In this document: in pieces, positions 9,164-18,312 of the stretch | Numbering within the stretch: position 1 is the stretch's first letter | Layout: every line of letters begins with the position of its first letter | NCBI GenBank assembly: GCA_934216145.1 | Contig: CAKQBG010000024.1 | Span: forward strand, 1-27,031 | Source: an uncultured Anaeroplasma sp. | GTDB taxonomy: Bacteria; Bacillota_I; Bacilli_A; Acholeplasmatales; Anaeroplasmataceae | DNA length: 27,031 nt | Reading direction: 5' to 3' | Position numbers and translations under genes: made by a program | The notes under the pieces: model-generated | Told to the model about the DNA's origin: nothing | Database searches by the model: none | What the model saw: the letters and a program-made list of their open reading frames with translations, nothing else

Positions 9164-9553
9164 ATGGCAGTTTTATCATCAAAGAAAAATTCATCAGCAC
9201 CAGTTAATAAAGCACCTGAGGCAGTAGTAGAGAAGCCTGCTACAGAAGAGGTAAAGAAAACACCGGCTAAGAAGGTGCCTAAGGAGAAAAAGGTTATTGA
9301 CCTATCTCAAATGAAAACAGTAGTACCAAAGCCTATTGATAAGCAGGATAAGAAGGTAACTGTTTATCATGTTTCAAAAAGAGATAATGATGGTAGAGAG
9401 TGGAAGGTTTTCATTCAAGAATCATCAAAGGTAATTAAATTATTCGATACTCAAGATGAAGCTTTAAAGTACGCTAAAGGCTTATGTTCTAATAAATCTG
9501 ATGGAAGCTATGTTGTTTTACATGGTTTAAATGGAAAAATTAGAAAATATTAA
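9164..9553 (+). CDS. DUF2188-like protein with Lys/Ala/Pro-rich N-terminal tail
   Basis: 129 aa in two parts. Residues 1-50 are low-complexity Lys, Ala, Pro, Val and Glu, with KKTPAKK and PKEKK patches, and look disordered and nucleic-acid friendly. Residues ~65-129 form a small domain: VYHVSKRDNDGREWKVF, an FDTQDEALKYAK helix and a final VVLHGLNGKIR strand. This matches the DUF2188 pattern (HV...W.V..., F.T..EA...A, V..H..DGKI.). The family has no firm function; the tail suggests binding to DNA, RNA or another acidic partner, which is inference. It has a near-consensus promoter and a terminator overlapping the S10 promoter, so it is likely well expressed and transcribed alone. Confidence 0.7.
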   Translation: MAVLSSKKNSSAPVNKAPEAVVEKPATEEVKKTPAKKVPKEKKVIDLSQMKTVVPKPIDKQDKKVTVYHVSKRDNDGREWKVFIQESSKVIKLFDTQDEALKYAKGLCSNKSDGSYVVLHGLNGKIRKY

Positions 9554-9592
9554 TAAATTTTAAAAATTCAAAAAAATTATTTTAAAAAATGT

Positions 9593-9622
9593 AAAAAAAG
9601 GTCTTGCAATAGGCCTTTTTTT
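9593..9622 (+). terminator. Terminator between the DUF2188-like gene and the S10 operon
   Basis: AAAAAAAGGTC (9593-9603) pairs with GGCCTTTTTTT (9612-9622), with one T-G wobble; the loop is 8 nt. The A and T tracts make it work on both strands. Its loop carries the -35 box of the next promoter. Confidence 0.8.
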
Positions 9623-9632
9623 GTTGTACAAT
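9604..9632 (+). promoter_or_regulatory. Main promoter of the S10-spc-alpha cluster
   Basis: TTGCAA (9604-9609), 17-nt spacer, TACAAT (9627-9632). The -35 box lies in the loop and right arm of the upstream terminator, so the two elements share DNA. The transcript would begin near 9639. Confidence 0.65.
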
Positions 9633-9639
9633 AATGAAG

Positions 9640-9773
9640 GCTCTATATCGAGCATAAGTGGCTGTGAAGTGGGAGGTTGCTGACACACCGAAGAGCGTTG
9701 TCATTAACAGCGTGTTAGGTTTTCCCATGGAGCAAGTCTATACGACGATTATAGGCGAAAGGAGTTAATTAAA
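9640..9773 (+). promoter_or_regulatory. Structured 5' leader of the S10 operon
   Basis: About 134 nt, more GC-rich than any other intergenic DNA here. Visible pairings: GCTC/GAGC near 9642-9655; TGGGA (9670-9674) with TCCCA (9723-9727), closing a large domain; GCGTTGT (9695-9701) with ACAGCGT (9707-9713) inside it; and CTATA/TATAG (about 9738-9754) just before the SD AAAGGAG (9758-9764). S10 leaders in other bacteria are regulated by L4; whether this one binds L4 is inference, since I cannot match it to a named family from sequence alone. Confidence 0.6.
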
Positions 9774-10082
9774 ATGGCAAAAGAAAAAATCAAAATTCGT
9801 TTAAAGTCTTATGATCACAGATTATTAGACCTATCAGCAAAGAAGATTGTTGATAGCGTTAAGAAGACAGGTTCAGTAGTAAATGGTCCTATTCCACTAC
9901 CTACTGAGAAGGAAATCTTCACTATCCTTCGTTCACCTCACGTTAATAAGGATTCTCGTGAGCAATTCGAAAGAAGAACACATAAGAGATTAATCGAAAT
10001 CGTGGATCCAAATCCACAAACAATTGATGCTTTAATGCACATTGATCTACCTTCTGGTGTAGATATCGTATTAAAGAAGTAA
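9774..10082 (+). CDS. rpsJ: 30S ribosomal protein S10
   Basis: Standard 102-aa S10, first gene of the cluster. S10 sits in the 30S head and also acts as NusE in transcription antitermination. Recognised by [12 protein letters not shown] at the start, [37 protein letters not shown] in the middle (the exposed loop and S14-facing segment) and the DIVLKK end. AAAGGAG lies 9 nt before the ATG. The start codon follows the structured leader, so its translation is the likely control point of the operon. Confidence 0.98.
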   Translation: MAKEKIKIRLKSYDHRLLDLSAKKIVDSVKKTGSVVNGPIPLPTEKEIFTILRSPHVNKDSREQFERRTHKRLIEIVDPNPQTIDALMHIDLPSGVDIVLKK

Positions 10083-10119
10083 TCAATAAAACAATTTTAA
10101 GAAAAGAGGAAAATTTCAA

Positions 10120-10764
10120 ATGGCTAAGGGAATCTTAGGTAGAAAATTGGGTATGACTCAAATTTTCGATGCAGCTGGTAATTTAATTCCAGTTACTATC
10201 GTTGATTGTTCAGAAAATGTTGTTTTACAACAAAAGACAGTTGAAAACGATGGTTATGTTGCTGTTCAGGTTGGTTGCTCTAATAAAAGAGACAATTTAG
10301 CTAATAAACCTGAAAAGGGCCATGTTGCAAAGGCTAGCACTGCTCCTAAGCGCTTCATAAGAGAATTCCGTTTCTCAGAAGCACAAGGAAATGAGTTATT
10401 GTCTTACAATGTAGGCCAAGAAATTAAATGTGATATTTTTGCAGCAGGTGATGTTGTAGATGTTACTGGTACTTCTAAAGGTAAGGGATTTGCTGGTACA
10501 ATCAAGCGTTATAATCATGCTCGTCTAAGAATGAGTCATGGTACTTCAGCTTGTCACCGTATCGTAGGTTCTATGGGAGCTATCAAAGGAAATATGAAGG
10601 GTAAGAAAATGCCTGGTCATATGGGACATGATACTGTAACATTACAAAACCTTACAATTGCTAAGGTTGATGCTGAAAGAGAATTAATCTTAGTTCGTGG
10701 TAATGTACCAGGACCTAAGAAGGGATTCGTAGTAATTAAAACAGCTGTTAAGGCTGTAAAGTAA
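10120..10764 (+). CDS. rplC: 50S ribosomal protein L3
   Basis: 214 aa, an early assembly protein of 23S r[19 protein letters not shown], the [20 protein letters not shown] segment and the VPGPKKG near the C-terminus are canonical. The peptidyl-transferase-facing loop, about residues 133-160, differs from common bacterial L3: [16 protein letters not shown] has Ile-Val where Arg/Val-Pro (RRPGSMG, RVPGSIG) is usual, and the stretch to KGKKMPG is 1-2 residues shorter. RBS AGAGGA; 37 nt after rpsJ. Confidence 0.98.
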   Translation: MAKGILGRKLGMTQIFDAAGNLIPVTIVDCSENVVLQQKTVENDGYVAVQVGCSNKRDNLANKPEKGHVAKASTAPKRFIREFRFSEAQGNELLSYNVGQEIKCDIFAAGDVVDVTGTSKGKGFAGTIKRYNHARLRMSHGTSACHRIVGSMGAIKGNMKGKKMPGHMGHDTVTLQNLTIAKVDAERELILVRGNVPGPKKGFVVIKTAVKAVK

Positions 10765-10790
10765 TAATTTGGTAGGAAAGGAGATTTATT

Positions 10791-11423
10791 ATGCCAACAA
10801 TCGCATTATTAAATCAATCTGGAGAAAAAGTTAAAGATCTAGAGTTAAGTGCTGAAGTATTTGGAATTGAGCAAATCAATCAGCAAGTAGTATATGATGT
10901 GGTTAACTGCCAAAGAGCAGCTATGAGACAAGGTACACATGATACTAAGGGTCGTAGCGAGGTTCGCGGTGGTGGCCGTAAGCCATGGAGACAAAAGGGA
11001 ACAGGACGCGCTCGTCAAGGTTCAATACGTGCTCCACAATGGGTTGGTGGTGGAACAGTATTTGGTCCTACACCAAGAAGCTATGCTTTCAAGTTAAATA
11101 AGAAAGTTAAGCAATTAGCTTTAAAGAATGTTTTATCTTATAAGGTAAATGAAAATACTTTAACAGCTGTAGAAGCAATTAAATTTGAAGAAATTAAGAC
11201 TAAGAACTTTGTTAAATTCTTAGCTGATATTAAGGTTGAAGGAAAGACTATGGTTGTTTGTGCTCCTGAGGAGTTAACAGCTGAAGCAGTATTATCTGCA
11301 AGCAACATTCAAAATGTATTCCTATCACCTGCTGATAACGCAAGTGTATACGAAATTCTTTGTTACAAGAATTTAGTATTAACTGCTGGTGCAGTAGCTT
11401 ATTTTGAGGAGGTTTTGAAGTAA
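10791..11423 (+). CDS. rplD: 50S ribosomal protein L4
   Basis: 210 aa. L4 binds 23S rRNA domain I, and its extended loop lines the exit tunnel. The loop is plain: [46 protein letters not shown]. The globular parts with LKNVLSYKV and the [24 protein letters not shown] end are normal. In many bacteria L4 also represses its own operon through the leader, so it is the natural candidate ligand for the leader at 9640-9773 (inference). RBS AAAGGAG 8 nt upstream. Confidence 0.98.
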   Translation: MPTIALLNQSGEKVKDLELSAEVFGIEQINQQVVYDVVNCQRAAMRQGTHDTKGRSEVRGGGRKPWRQKGTGRARQGSIRAPQWVGGGTVFGPTPRSYAFKLNKKVKQLALKNVLSYKVNENTLTAVEAIKFEEIKTKNFVKFLADIKVEGKTMVVCAPEELTAEAVLSASNIQNVFLSPADNASVYEILCYKNLVLTAGAVAYFEEVLK

Positions 11424-11424
11424 T

Positions 11425-11712
11425 ATGACAAAGGCATTTGATATCATTCAAGGTCCAATCATCACTGAAAAGACTATGGCTTTAAAAGAAAGCTATAACA
11501 AGTATACTTTCAAAGTATTAAAGACAGCAAACAAAATTGAAATTAAGAATGCTGTTGAACAAATTTTTAATGTAAAGGTTCTAAGCGTTAATACAATCAA
11601 TGTATTACCTAAGCACAAGAGAGTTGGTCAACATGAAGGCTATACTCCAGCTTATAAGAAGGCAATTTGCAAGTTAGCAGATGGTCAAAAGATTGACGCT
11701 TTCGAAATCTAA
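11425..11712 (+). CDS. rplW: 50S ribosomal protein L23
   Basis: 95 aa. L23 lies at the tunnel exit and docks trigger factor and SRP. The family pattern is clear: [48 protein letters not shown], then a shortened K/R loop with [17 protein letters not shown]. Its SD (GAGGAGG, 11406-11412) lies in the last codons of rplD and the genes are 1 nt apart, so translation is coupled. Confidence 0.98.
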   Translation: MTKAFDIIQGPIITEKTMALKESYNKYTFKVLKTANKIEIKNAVEQIFNVKVLSVNTINVLPKHKRVGQHEGYTPAYKKAICKLADGQKIDAFEI

Positions 11713-11730
11713 TAGGAGGAATTATTAACT

Positions 11731-12564
11731 ATGGCAGTTAGAAAATATAAGCCAACGTCTAATGGTAGACGTAACATGTCAGTTTTAACATTCGATGAAA
11801 TTACAACTGACACTCCTGAAAAGTCATTACTTGCTCCTCTTTCTAAGAGTGCAGGACGTAACAACACAGGACATATAACTGTACGTCATCAAGGCGGCGG
11901 TGTTAAAAGACAATATCGTATCATTGATTTCAAGAGAAACAAGGATGGTATCCCTGCAACTGTTAAGTCAATTGAGTACGATCCAAATAGAAGTGCAAAT
12001 ATTGCATTATTATTCTATGCTGATGGTGAAAAGAGATATATCTTAGCACCTAAGGGTTTAACTGTTGGTACAGTAGTTGTATCTGGTAGCGATGCTGATA
12101 TTAAGGTTGGTAATGCATTACCTATCGTAAATATCCCAGTTGGTACTTTAATTCACAATATTGAATTACATCCAGGTAAGGGTGGACAATTAGCACGTAG
12201 TGCTGGTGTTTCTGCTCAAATTCTTGGTCGTGAGGCTGGTTATGTATTAATCCGTCTTGGAAGTGGTGAGGTTCGTAAGGTTCTTGCTACATGTAAGGCA
12301 ACAATTGGTGAGGTTGGTAATGAATCTCACGAATTAGTAAGAATTGGTAAGGCTGGTAGAGCTCGTCATATGGGCTTACGTCCAGAGGTTCGTGGTTCTG
12401 TTATGAACCCTAATGACCACCCACATGGAGGTGGAGAAGGTAAGTGTCCAGTTGGTCGTCCTTCACCTATGACTCCTTGGGGTAAACCTGCTTTAGGTCT
12501 AAAGACTCGTAAACATAAGAAAGCTTCTAACAAACTAATCGTTCGTAGAAGAAATGATAAATAA
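11731..12564 (+). CDS. rplB: 50S ribosomal protein L2
   Basis: 277 aa, normal length. L2 is a core protein needed for subunit joining and peptidyl-transferase structure. Seen: [18 protein letters not shown] start; [35 protein letters not shown]; and the C-terminal [19 protein letters not shown] region (here [15 protein letters not shown]), which includes the conserved catalytic-region histidine. The [15 protein letters not shown]…[11 protein letters not shown] tail is typical. AGGAGG at 11715-11720. Confidence 0.99.
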   Translation: MAVRKYKPTSNGRRNMSVLTFDEITTDTPEKSLLAPLSKSAGRNNTGHITVRHQGGGVKRQYRIIDFKRNKDGIPATVKSIEYDPNRSANIALLFYADGEKRYILAPKGLTVGTVVVSGSDADIKVGNALPIVNIPVGTLIHNIELHPGKGGQLARSAGVSAQILGREAGYVLIRLGSGEVRKVLATCKATIGEVGNESHELVRIGKAGRARHMGLRPEVRGSVMNPNDHPHGGGEGKCPVGRPSPMTPWGKPALGLKTRKHKKASNKLIVRRRNDK

Positions 12565-12578
12565 TAAGGAGGAACAAA

Positions 12579-12860
12579 ATGGCTCGTTCAATTAAAAAAG
12601 GACCTTTCTGTGATGATCATTTAATGAAGAAGGTTGAAGCTGCTAGTGCTTCAGGCGATAAAAAGGTTATCCAAACATGGTCTCGTAGATCAACTATATT
12701 CCCTGCTTTTGTTGGTTTAACAATCGCAGTTTATAACGGTCGTGAGCATGTTCCTGTATACATTACAGAAGATATGGTAGGTCATAAGCTTGGTGAATTT
12801 GCACCAACAAGAACTTATCATGGACATGATGCTGACGATAAGAAAGCAAGTAAAAGATAG
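12579..12860 (+). CDS. rpsS: 30S ribosomal protein S19
   Basis: 93 aa, in the 30S head, contacting S13 and t[22 protein letters not shown], the [51 protein letters not shown] pattern and a basic tail are diagnostic. RBS AAGGAGG; 14 nt after rplB. It ends in TAG. Confidence 0.98.
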   Translation: MARSIKKGPFCDDHLMKKVEAASASGDKKVIQTWSRRSTIFPAFVGLTIAVYNGREHVPVYITEDMVGHKLGEFAPTRTYHGHDADDKKASKR

Positions 12861-12878
12861 TAAAAGGAGATAAATACA

Positions 12879-13229
12879 ATGGAAGCAATGGCAACTGCAA
12901 AAACTGTTAGAATAACTCCTCGTAAGGCACGTCTTGTTTTAGATCTAATTCGCAATAAGGATGTAGCTGAAGCAAAGGCTATCTTAAAGCTAACAAACAA
13001 GCAAGCTTGTGAGGTTATTATAAAAGTTTTAAATTCTGCATGCGCAAATGCAGAACACAATTACAATATGGATGTTAATAATCTATATATAAAAACAGCA
13101 TACGCAAATGATAGTATTCGTATGAAGAGAATGCTACCTCGTGCTAAGGGACGTGGAGATGTAATTTTAAAGAGATGTTCAAACATTACTATTATCGTAG
13201 CTGAGAAAGAATCTACTAAGGAGGAATAA
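12879..13229 (+). CDS. rplV: 50S ribosomal protein L22
   Basis: 116 aa. L22 contributes a beta hairpin to the exit tunnel where macrolides act. [28 protein letters not shown] and the hairpin [30 protein letters not shown] are typical. The start at 12879 ([11 protein letters not shown]) has AAGGAG 9 nt upstream. The tip of the hairpin ([13 protein letters not shown]) shows no large insertion or deletion. Confidence 0.98.
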   Translation: MEAMATAKTVRITPRKARLVLDLIRNKDVAEAKAILKLTNKQACEVIIKVLNSACANAEHNYNMDVNNLYIKTAYANDSIRMKRMLPRAKGRGDVILKRCSNITIIVAEKESTKEE

Positions 13230-13232
13230 CAT

Positions 13233-13970
13233 ATGGGTCAAAAAGTTAGTCCTGTAGGATTACGTGTTGGTATTAATCGTGATTGGGATGCTGCATGGTA
13301 TGCAGAAAAGACTGAAGTAGCAAATCTTTTATTAGAAGATTTAAAGATTCGTGAATATCTTGAAAAGACTTATGCTAAGGCATCTATTTCACGTATTATT
13401 ATTGAGCGTTTAAAGGGTCAAAATAATAAGGATCGTATTAAAATTACATTAAACACAGCTAAACCTGGTGTTGTAATTGGTCATGAAGCTGAAACTAAGA
13501 ATGCTGTAGTTAAAGAGCTTCAATATCAAACTAAGAAAGAAATTATACTTAATGTTGTTGAAATCAAAAAGCCTGAGCTTGATGCAACATTAGTAGCTAA
13601 GTCAATCGCTGAACAACTTGAGCAACGTGCTTCATTCCGTCGCGTTCAGAAGATGGCTATTCAAAGAGCATTAAAAGCTGGTGCTAAGGGTGCTAAGACA
13701 TTAATTTCAGGACGTTTAGGTGGTGCTGAAATGGCTCGTAGTGAAGGTTATAATGAAGGACAAGTTCCTCTACAAACATTACGTGCAGATGTTGATTATG
13801 CTGTAGCAGAAGCACATACAACTTATGGTAAATTAGGTGTTAAAGTTTGGATTTACAAAGGTGAGGTTTTCTCAATTCAACCAAGAACAATTGAGGAAAA
13901 GAAGCCTGCTAGAACAAACAGACAACCTAGAAAAGATAAGGCGCAAGCTAGCTCTAAAGGAGGTAAATAA
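13233..13970 (+). CDS. rpsC: 30S ribosomal protein S3
   Basis: 245 aa. S3 lines the mRNA entry channel and has helicase activity with S4 and S5. [20 protein letters not shown] start; KH domain; then [37 protein letters not shown] and the VWIYKGEV strand, with a basic tail ([16 protein letters not shown]). The KH loop is unusual: the GxxG signature (GKKG or GKGG in model bacteria) reads G83-H84-E85-A86, so the second Gly is Ala and an acidic residue enters the loop. The SD AAGGAGG is within the end of rplV; the gap is 3 nt. Confidence 0.98.
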   Translation: MGQKVSPVGLRVGINRDWDAAWYAEKTEVANLLLEDLKIREYLEKTYAKASISRIIIERLKGQNNKDRIKITLNTAKPGVVIGHEAETKNAVVKELQYQTKKEIILNVVEIKKPELDATLVAKSIAEQLEQRASFRRVQKMAIQRALKAGAKGAKTLISGRLGGAEMARSEGYNEGQVPLQTLRADVDYAVAEAHTTYGKLGVKVWIYKGEVFSIQPRTIEEKKPARTNRQPRKDKAQASSKGGK

Positions 13971-13972
13971 TT

Positions 13973-14392
13973 ATGTTAATGCCTAAAAGAGTAAAGTATC
14001 GTCGTCCTCATAGAGTTTATTATCATGGTAAAGCTAAAGGTGGCACTGAGCTTGCATTCGGTGAATACGGATTACAAGCTACTGAAGGTTGTTGGTTAAC
14101 TAACCGTCAACTTGAGGCTGCCCGTGTTGCTATTACTCGTAAGATGAACCGTGAAGGTCAAGTATGGATTAAAGTATTCCCTCATATTTCTAAGACTAAA
14201 AAGCCTCTTGCTGTACGTATGGGTTCAGGTAAAGGTGCTCCAGAGACTTGGGTTGCAGTAGTTAAGAAGGGTGTTATATTATTTGAAGTTGCAGGTGTAA
14301 GTGATGAGGTTGCACGTGAAGCATTACGTTTAGCATCTCATAAATTACCTTGTTCAACAAAAACTGTTGTAAAAGTAGGTGACGAGCAATGA
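13973..14392 (+). CDS. rplP: 50S ribosomal protein L16
   Basis: 139 aa. L16 organises the A-site region and helps tRNA accommodation. [14 protein letters not shown] matches the usual MLxPKRxKxRK start, so the first ATG is preferred over the one 6 nt later; AAGGAGG is 9 nt before it. [37 protein letters not shown] and [18 protein letters not shown] are diagnostic. It ends in TGA, overlapping the rpmC ATG by 4 nt (ATGA), the only TGA stop among the genes read here. Confidence 0.98.
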   Translation: MLMPKRVKYRRPHRVYYHGKAKGGTELAFGEYGLQATEGCWLTNRQLEAARVAITRKMNREGQVWIKVFPHISKTKKPLAVRMGSGKGAPETWVAVVKKGVILFEVAGVSDEVAREALRLASHKLPCSTKTVVKVGDEQ

Positions 14393-14589
14393 TAAAGACA
14401 AATGAGATTCGTACAATGTCTGTAGAAGAAATTAATAAGAAGATCGTTGATCTTAAAGAGGAATTATTCAATTTAAAGTTCCAAGCTGCTTTAGGTAATA
14501 TCGAAAAGCCTGCTCGTATGAATGAAATCAAAAGAACAATTGCTAGAATGAAGACAGTTTTAACTGAGAAGGCTAGCAAGGCTGAATAG
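14389..14589 (+). CDS. rpmC: 50S ribosomal protein L29
   Basis: 66 aa, two-helix protein at the tunnel exit beside L23. The [34 protein letters not shown] pattern is typical. It overlaps rplP by 4 nt (ATGA), so it is probably translated by coupled re-initiation. It ends in TAG, which overlaps the SD of rpsQ. Confidence 0.97.
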   Translation: MIKTNEIRTMSVEEINKKIVDLKEELFNLKFQAALGNIEKPARMNEIKRTIARMKTVLTEKASKAE

Positions 14590-14600
14590 GAGGAAACAAC

Positions 14601-14861
14601 ATGGAACGCAATAGTCGTAAGTATTTTCAAGGAACAGTAGTTTCTGATAAAATGAATAAAACAATTGTTGTATCTGTTGATACTTTTGGTGTACACAAGC
14701 TTTATAAGAAGCGTGTAAAGAAATCTACAAAGTTTCACGTTCATGATGAGAACAACACTGCACATGTTGGTGATGTTGTTAAATTCATGGAGACAAGACC
14801 TCTATCAAAGACTGTATGTTATACATTAGTTGAGATAGTTAAGGCTAAAGAAACAATTTAA
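14601..14861 (+). CDS. rpsQ: 30S ribosomal protein S17
   Basis: 86 aa, OB-fold primary 16S rRNA binder. [66 protein letters not shown] is the family pattern, read as several short strands. RBS TAGGAGGA begins in the rpmC stop codon. Confidence 0.98.
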   Translation: MERNSRKYFQGTVVSDKMNKTIVVSVDTFGVHKLYKKRVKKSTKFHVHDENNTAHVGDVVKFMETRPLSKTVCYTLVEIVKAKETI

Positions 14862-14886
14862 TTAGTTCCTGAAAGGAGGTACTATC

Positions 14887-15255
14887 ATGGTTCAACAAGA
14901 AACAAGAGTAGCAGTTGCTGATAACAGCGGTGCTCGTTCATTATTAATAATTAAAATTTTAGGTGGAGCATTACACAGATATGCTAACGTTGGTGATATT
15001 GTTGTATGTTCAGTTAAGGAAGCTTCTCCAAATGGTACTGTTAAGAAGGGTGATGTCGTAAAGGCAGTTATCGTTCGTACAAAGCAAGGACTAAGAAGAC
15101 CTGATGGATCATATATCAAATTTGATGAAAACGCAGCAGTAATTATTCGTGAGGATAAGACTCCACGTGGAACTCGTATTTTCGGACCTGTAGCTAGAGA
15201 GTTACGTGATAAGGATTTTATGAAAATCGTATCTTTAGCTCCCGAAGTACTATAA
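14887..15255 (+). CDS. rplN: 50S ribosomal protein L14
   Basis: 122 aa, normal length. L14 sits at the subunit interface and is the binding site of the silencing factor RsfS. Start [51 protein letters not shown]; and [28 protein letters not shown] at the end. A full AAGGAGGT lies upstream. Confidence 0.98.
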   Translation: MVQQETRVAVADNSGARSLLIIKILGGALHRYANVGDIVVCSVKEASPNGTVKKGDVVKAVIVRTKQGLRRPDGSYIKFDENAAVIIREDKTPRGTRIFGPVARELRDKDFMKIVSLAPEVL

Positions 15256-15269
15256 GGAGGTGCGCATAA

Positions 15270-15626
15270 ATGCAAATTAAATCTGGAGATACAGTAGTTG
15301 TCATTGCTGGTAAAGATAAATTTACAAAAGACAAAAAAGGTAATTTAGTACCTACAACTGGTAAGGTTTTAAAGGTTTTCCCTAAGGAGAACAAGGTATT
15401 AGTAGAGGGTGTTAACAAGGTTAAGAAGCACCAAAAGCCTACTCAAGCTAACCAAGAGGGTAGCATTGTTGAGATTGAGGCTCCAATTGATGCATCTAAT
15501 GTTATGTTATTAAATCCAAAAACTAACAAGCCTGTACGTGTTGGTATTAAGTTTGTCGAAGACAAAAATGGCAAAGCTAAGAAAATTAGAGTTGCAAAAG
15601 ATGAAACTCAATATGAGTTTAATTAA
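15270..15626 (+). CDS. rplX: 50S ribosomal protein L24
   Basis: 118 aa, an assembly-initiator protein with an N-terminal KOW motif ([36 protein letters not shown]). The middle has [33 protein letters not shown]. It is somewhat longer than the usual 101-105 aa because of the C-terminal [19 protein letters not shown] extension. AAGGAGGTG at 15254-15262 overlaps the rplN stop. Confidence 0.97.
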   Translation: MQIKSGDTVVVIAGKDKFTKDKKGNLVPTTGKVLKVFPKENKVLVEGVNKVKKHQKPTQANQEGSIVEIEAPIDASNVMLLNPKTNKPVRVGIKFVEDKNGKAKKIRVAKDETQYEFN

Positions 15627-15651
15627 TCTACTGGAGAGGAGGTAAACTTTC

Positions 15652-16191
15652 GTGAATCGTTTACAAGAGAAATATCAAACTTCTGTTAGAACAGAATTAC
15701 AAAATAAATTCGCTTATAAGTCTTCTATGCAAATTCCAAAGATTGAGAAGATCGTAATCAACATGGGTGTTGGTGATGCAGTAGCTAACTCAAAGGTTTT
15801 AGATGACGCAGTTGAAGAATTAACTATCATTTCAGGTCAAAAGCCAATCGTTACAAAGGCAAAGAAGTCAATCGCAAACTTCAAACTTCGTGAAGGAATG
15901 CCTATTGGTTGTAAGGTTACATTAAGAGGAGAAAGAATGTATCAATTCCTTGATAAGCTAGTTTCTATCGCTCTTCCACGTGTACGTGACTTCCATGGTG
16001 TAAATCCTAATGCTTTTGATGGTCGTGGTAATTACACTTTAGGTGTTAAAGAACAATTAATTTTCCCTGAAATTAATTTTGATCAAATTAAAAAGGTTCG
16101 TGGTATGGATATCGTTATCGTTACTACTGCCCAAACAGATGAAGAAGGACGTACTTTATTAGCTTTAATGGGTATGCCTTTTAGAAAGTAA
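15652..16191 (+). CDS. rplE: 50S ribosomal protein L5
   Basis: 179 aa, central protuberance, 5S rRNA binder. GTG start at 15652, supported by GAGGAGGT 8 nt upstream and by the usual MNRLxxxY N-terminus. [33 protein letters not shown]-like [26 protein letters not shown] and [18 protein letters not shown] are diagnostic. Confidence 0.98.
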   Translation: MNRLQEKYQTSVRTELQNKFAYKSSMQIPKIEKIVINMGVGDAVANSKVLDDAVEELTIISGQKPIVTKAKKSIANFKLREGMPIGCKVTLRGERMYQFLDKLVSIALPRVRDFHGVNPNAFDGRGNYTLGVKEQLIFPEINFDQIKKVRGMDIVIVTTAQTDEEGRTLLALMGMPFRK

Positions 16192-16207
16192 GAAAGAGGA
16201 ATAAACT

Positions 16208-16393
16208 ATGGCAAAGACATCAATGGTTGTTAAGAATCATAGAAAACCTAAATATGCTGCTCGTGAATATACTCGTTGTGAGCGTTGTGGTCGTCCACAT
16301 GCTGTAATTAGTAAGTTCAAATTATGCCGTATTTGTTTCCGTGAATTAGCATACAAGGGACAAATTCCAGGCGTTAAAAAAGCAAGCTGGTAA
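16208..16393 (+). CDS. rpsN: 30S ribosomal protein S14, zinc-binding type
   Basis: 61 aa, the short C+ form (often called type Z), with the zinc ligands Cys24, Cys27, Cys40 and Cys43 (CERC and CRIC). [20 protein letters not shown] and the end [18 protein letters not shown] are standard. S14 is in the 30S head. RBS AAAGAGGA. A 42-nt gap follows. Confidence 0.98.
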   Translation: MAKTSMVVKNHRKPKYAAREYTRCERCGRPHAVISKFKLCRICFRELAYKGQIPGVKKASW

Positions 16394-16435
16394 TAAAATT
16401 ATTTTTTCCAAGATAGAAAAAGGAGGAATCAGGTT

Positions 16436-16828
16436 ATGATGACAGATCCAATTGCGGATATGCTAACACGCATTAAGAATGCAAATGCAATGCGTCATGA
16501 GACTGTTACTGTACAAAGCTCACAATTAAAGAGTGCAATCCTTGAGGTTTTAAAGAATGAAGGATTTATCGCAGGATACACAGTTTCAAACGATGTTAAG
16601 AGTGTAACAACAATTACATTAAAATATACTGAGAATAACCAAAGAGTAATCAAAGGTTTAAAGAGAATTTCAAAGCCTAGTCTTCATGTATATTCAACTG
16701 CTGAGGATTTACCAAAGGTATTGAATGGTTTAGGTGTAGCAATTATCTCTACTTCTCAAGGAATTATGTCAGATAAAGAAGCTCGTAAGCAAAAAATCGG
16801 TGGAGAAGTTTTAGCTTACGTATGGTAA
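16436..16828 (+). CDS. rpsH: 30S ribosomal protein S8
   Basis: 130 aa, primary binder of 16S rRNA helix 21 and, in Escherichia, the repressor of the spc operon. [23 protein letters not shown] and the end [36 protein letters not shown] are diagnostic. Two consecutive ATG codons; the first is chosen because GGAGG (16422-16426) is 9 nt from it and 12 nt from the second. Confidence 0.98.
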   Translation: MMTDPIADMLTRIKNANAMRHETVTVQSSQLKSAILEVLKNEGFIAGYTVSNDVKSVTTITLKYTENNQRVIKGLKRISKPSLHVYSTAEDLPKVLNGLGVAIISTSQGIMSDKEARKQKIGGEVLAYVW

Positions 16829-16853
16829 GATAAAAATACAGGAGGTGTTTTAA

Positions 16854-17396
16854 ATGTCTCGTATTGGTAATAAGGCAATTGCTATCCCTCAAGGTGTAAC
16901 TGTAACTGTTGCTGAAGGTAACAATGTTACTGTTAAGGGTCCTAAGGGAGAGTTAACAAGCCAATTCAATAACGAACTAACAATTAGCGTTGAAGCTACA
17001 GAAGTTTTAGTTAAACGTCCTAATGATACAAAGGAAATGAAGACTATTCATGGAACAACACGTGCGTTATTACATAACATGGTTGTTGGTGTATCTGAAG
17101 GCTTTAAGAAGCAATTAGAGATTAACGGTGTTGGTTACCGTGCTCAATTACAAGGCAATAAAATTATATTATCTGCTGGTTATTCTCATACAGTTGATAT
17201 GGAAATTCCAGAAGGTTTAAAGGTAGAATTACCAAAGAATACAATCATTGTGATTTCTGGTATTGATAAGCAAAAGGTTGGACAATTTGCGGCTGAGATT
17301 CGTGAAGTACGTAAGCCTGAACCATACAAAGGAAAAGGTATTAAGTATGATTACGAAGTTATTCGTCGTAAGGAAGGTAAAACTGCTAAGAAGTAG
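16854..17396 (+). CDS. rplF: 50S ribosomal protein L6
   Basis: 180 aa with the two tandem L6 domains. It sits near the sarcin-ricin loop and contacts elongation factors. [54 protein letters not shown] and the C-terminal [29 protein letters not shown] are the signatures. AGGAGGTG upstream; it ends in TAG. Confidence 0.98.
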   Translation: MSRIGNKAIAIPQGVTVTVAEGNNVTVKGPKGELTSQFNNELTISVEATEVLVKRPNDTKEMKTIHGTTRALLHNMVVGVSEGFKKQLEINGVGYRAQLQGNKIILSAGYSHTVDMEIPEGLKVELPKNTIIVISGIDKQKVGQFAAEIREVRKPEPYKGKGIKYDYEVIRRKEGKTAKK

Positions 17397-17414
17397 TAGG
17401 AAAGGAGTGCTAAT

Positions 17415-17777
17415 ATGATAAGTAAGGTATCAAAGAATGTAACTCGTCAAAAAAGACATTTACGTATTCGTCAAAATTTAAGCGGAACTGCTGAAAAGCC
17501 AAGATTAGATGTATTCCGTTCTAACAAGCAAATTTATGCACAAATCATTGATGATACAACTGGTAAGACTTTATGTAGTGCTTCTTCACTAGATAAGGAA
17601 ATCAATTTATCAAATGGTTCTAATGTTGATGCTGCCACTGAAGTTGGTACTTTAGTAGCTAAGCGTGCATTAGCTTTAAATATTGAAGCTGTAGTATTTG
17701 ACCGTGGTGGTTATTTATACCATGGACGTGTTAAGGCTTTAGCTGAAGCAGCAAGAGCTGCAGGATTAAAATTCTAA
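17415..17777 (+). CDS. rplR: 50S ribosomal protein L18
   Basis: 120 aa, 5S rRNA binder in the central protuberance. [78 protein letters not shown] matches the family end to end. RBS AAAGGAG. Its stop codon overlaps the rpsE Shine-Dalgarno site. Confidence 0.98.
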   Translation: MISKVSKNVTRQKRHLRIRQNLSGTAEKPRLDVFRSNKQIYAQIIDDTTGKTLCSASSLDKEINLSNGSNVDAATEVGTLVAKRALALNIEAVVFDRGGYLYHGRVKALAEAARAAGLKF

Positions 17778-17791
17778 GGAGGATAATGGTT

Positions 17792-18307
17792 ATGCGTCAA
17801 GAGCGTGTTGAGCGTAAAGAAGTTGAACAACCAGAGTTTGAAGAGCGTGTTGTTACAATCAACCGTGTAACTAAGGTTGTTAAGGGTGGTAGACGTTTCC
17901 GTTTCGCTGCTTTAGTAGTAATCGGCGATAGAAAAGGACACGTTGGCTTCGGAACAGGTAAGGCTAATGAAGTACCTGATGCAATTAAGAAGGCCGTTGA
18001 AAGTGCAAAGAAAAACATGATTACTGTTTCTACAGTAAATACTACTATTCCTCATGAAGTAACAGGTGTTTATGGTGCTGGTCGTGTAGTATTAAGACCT
18101 GCTGCAGCTGGTACTGGTGTTAAAGCCGGTGGTCCAGTTCGTGCCGTAATCGAATTAGCTGGTATCTCAGATATTTTATCTAAATCATTGGGTTCTGCTA
18201 CACCAATTAATGTAGTTAGAGCTACAGTAGAAGGGTTAAAGAGTTTAGAGACTGTTGAGCAAGTTGCTGCAAGACGTGGCAAGACAGTTGAAGAGCTTTT
18301 AGGGTAA
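17792..18307 (+). CDS. rpsE: 30S ribosomal protein S5
   Basis: 171 aa from the chosen start. S5 acts in mRNA entry and decoding fidelity; it has an N-terminal dsRNA-binding-like fold and a C-terminal domain. [51 protein letters not shown] and the end [37 protein letters not shown] are diagnostic. The ATG at 17786 is only 3 nt after AAGGAGG (17776-17782), too close; ATG 17792 is 9 nt from it and gives the usual MRxER start. Confidence 0.97.
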   Translation: MRQERVERKEVEQPEFEERVVTINRVTKVVKGGRRFRFAALVVIGDRKGHVGFGTGKANEVPDAIKKAVESAKKNMITVSTVNTTIPHEVTGVYGAGRVVLRPAAAGTGVKAGGPVRAVIELAGISDILSKSLGSATPINVVRATVEGLKSLETVEQVAARRGKTVEELLG

Positions 18308-18312
18308 TTATC

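Noticed and set aside
14387..14395. Mycoplasma-type code with TGA as Trp
   Set aside because: TGA ends rplP at the expected length, and Trp is coded by TGG throughout the conserved proteins.
14274..14765. 163-codon minus-strand ORF
   Set aside because: It is antisense to rplP, rpmC and rpsQ, which are certain; low-complexity translation and no SD mark it as a shadow.
14892..15275. 127-codon minus-strand ORF
   Set aside because: Fully antisense to rplN; shadow of a conserved gene.
17786..17791. Upstream start codon for rpsE
   Set aside because: Only 3 nt from the SD; the ATG at 17792 has the proper distance and usual N-terminus.
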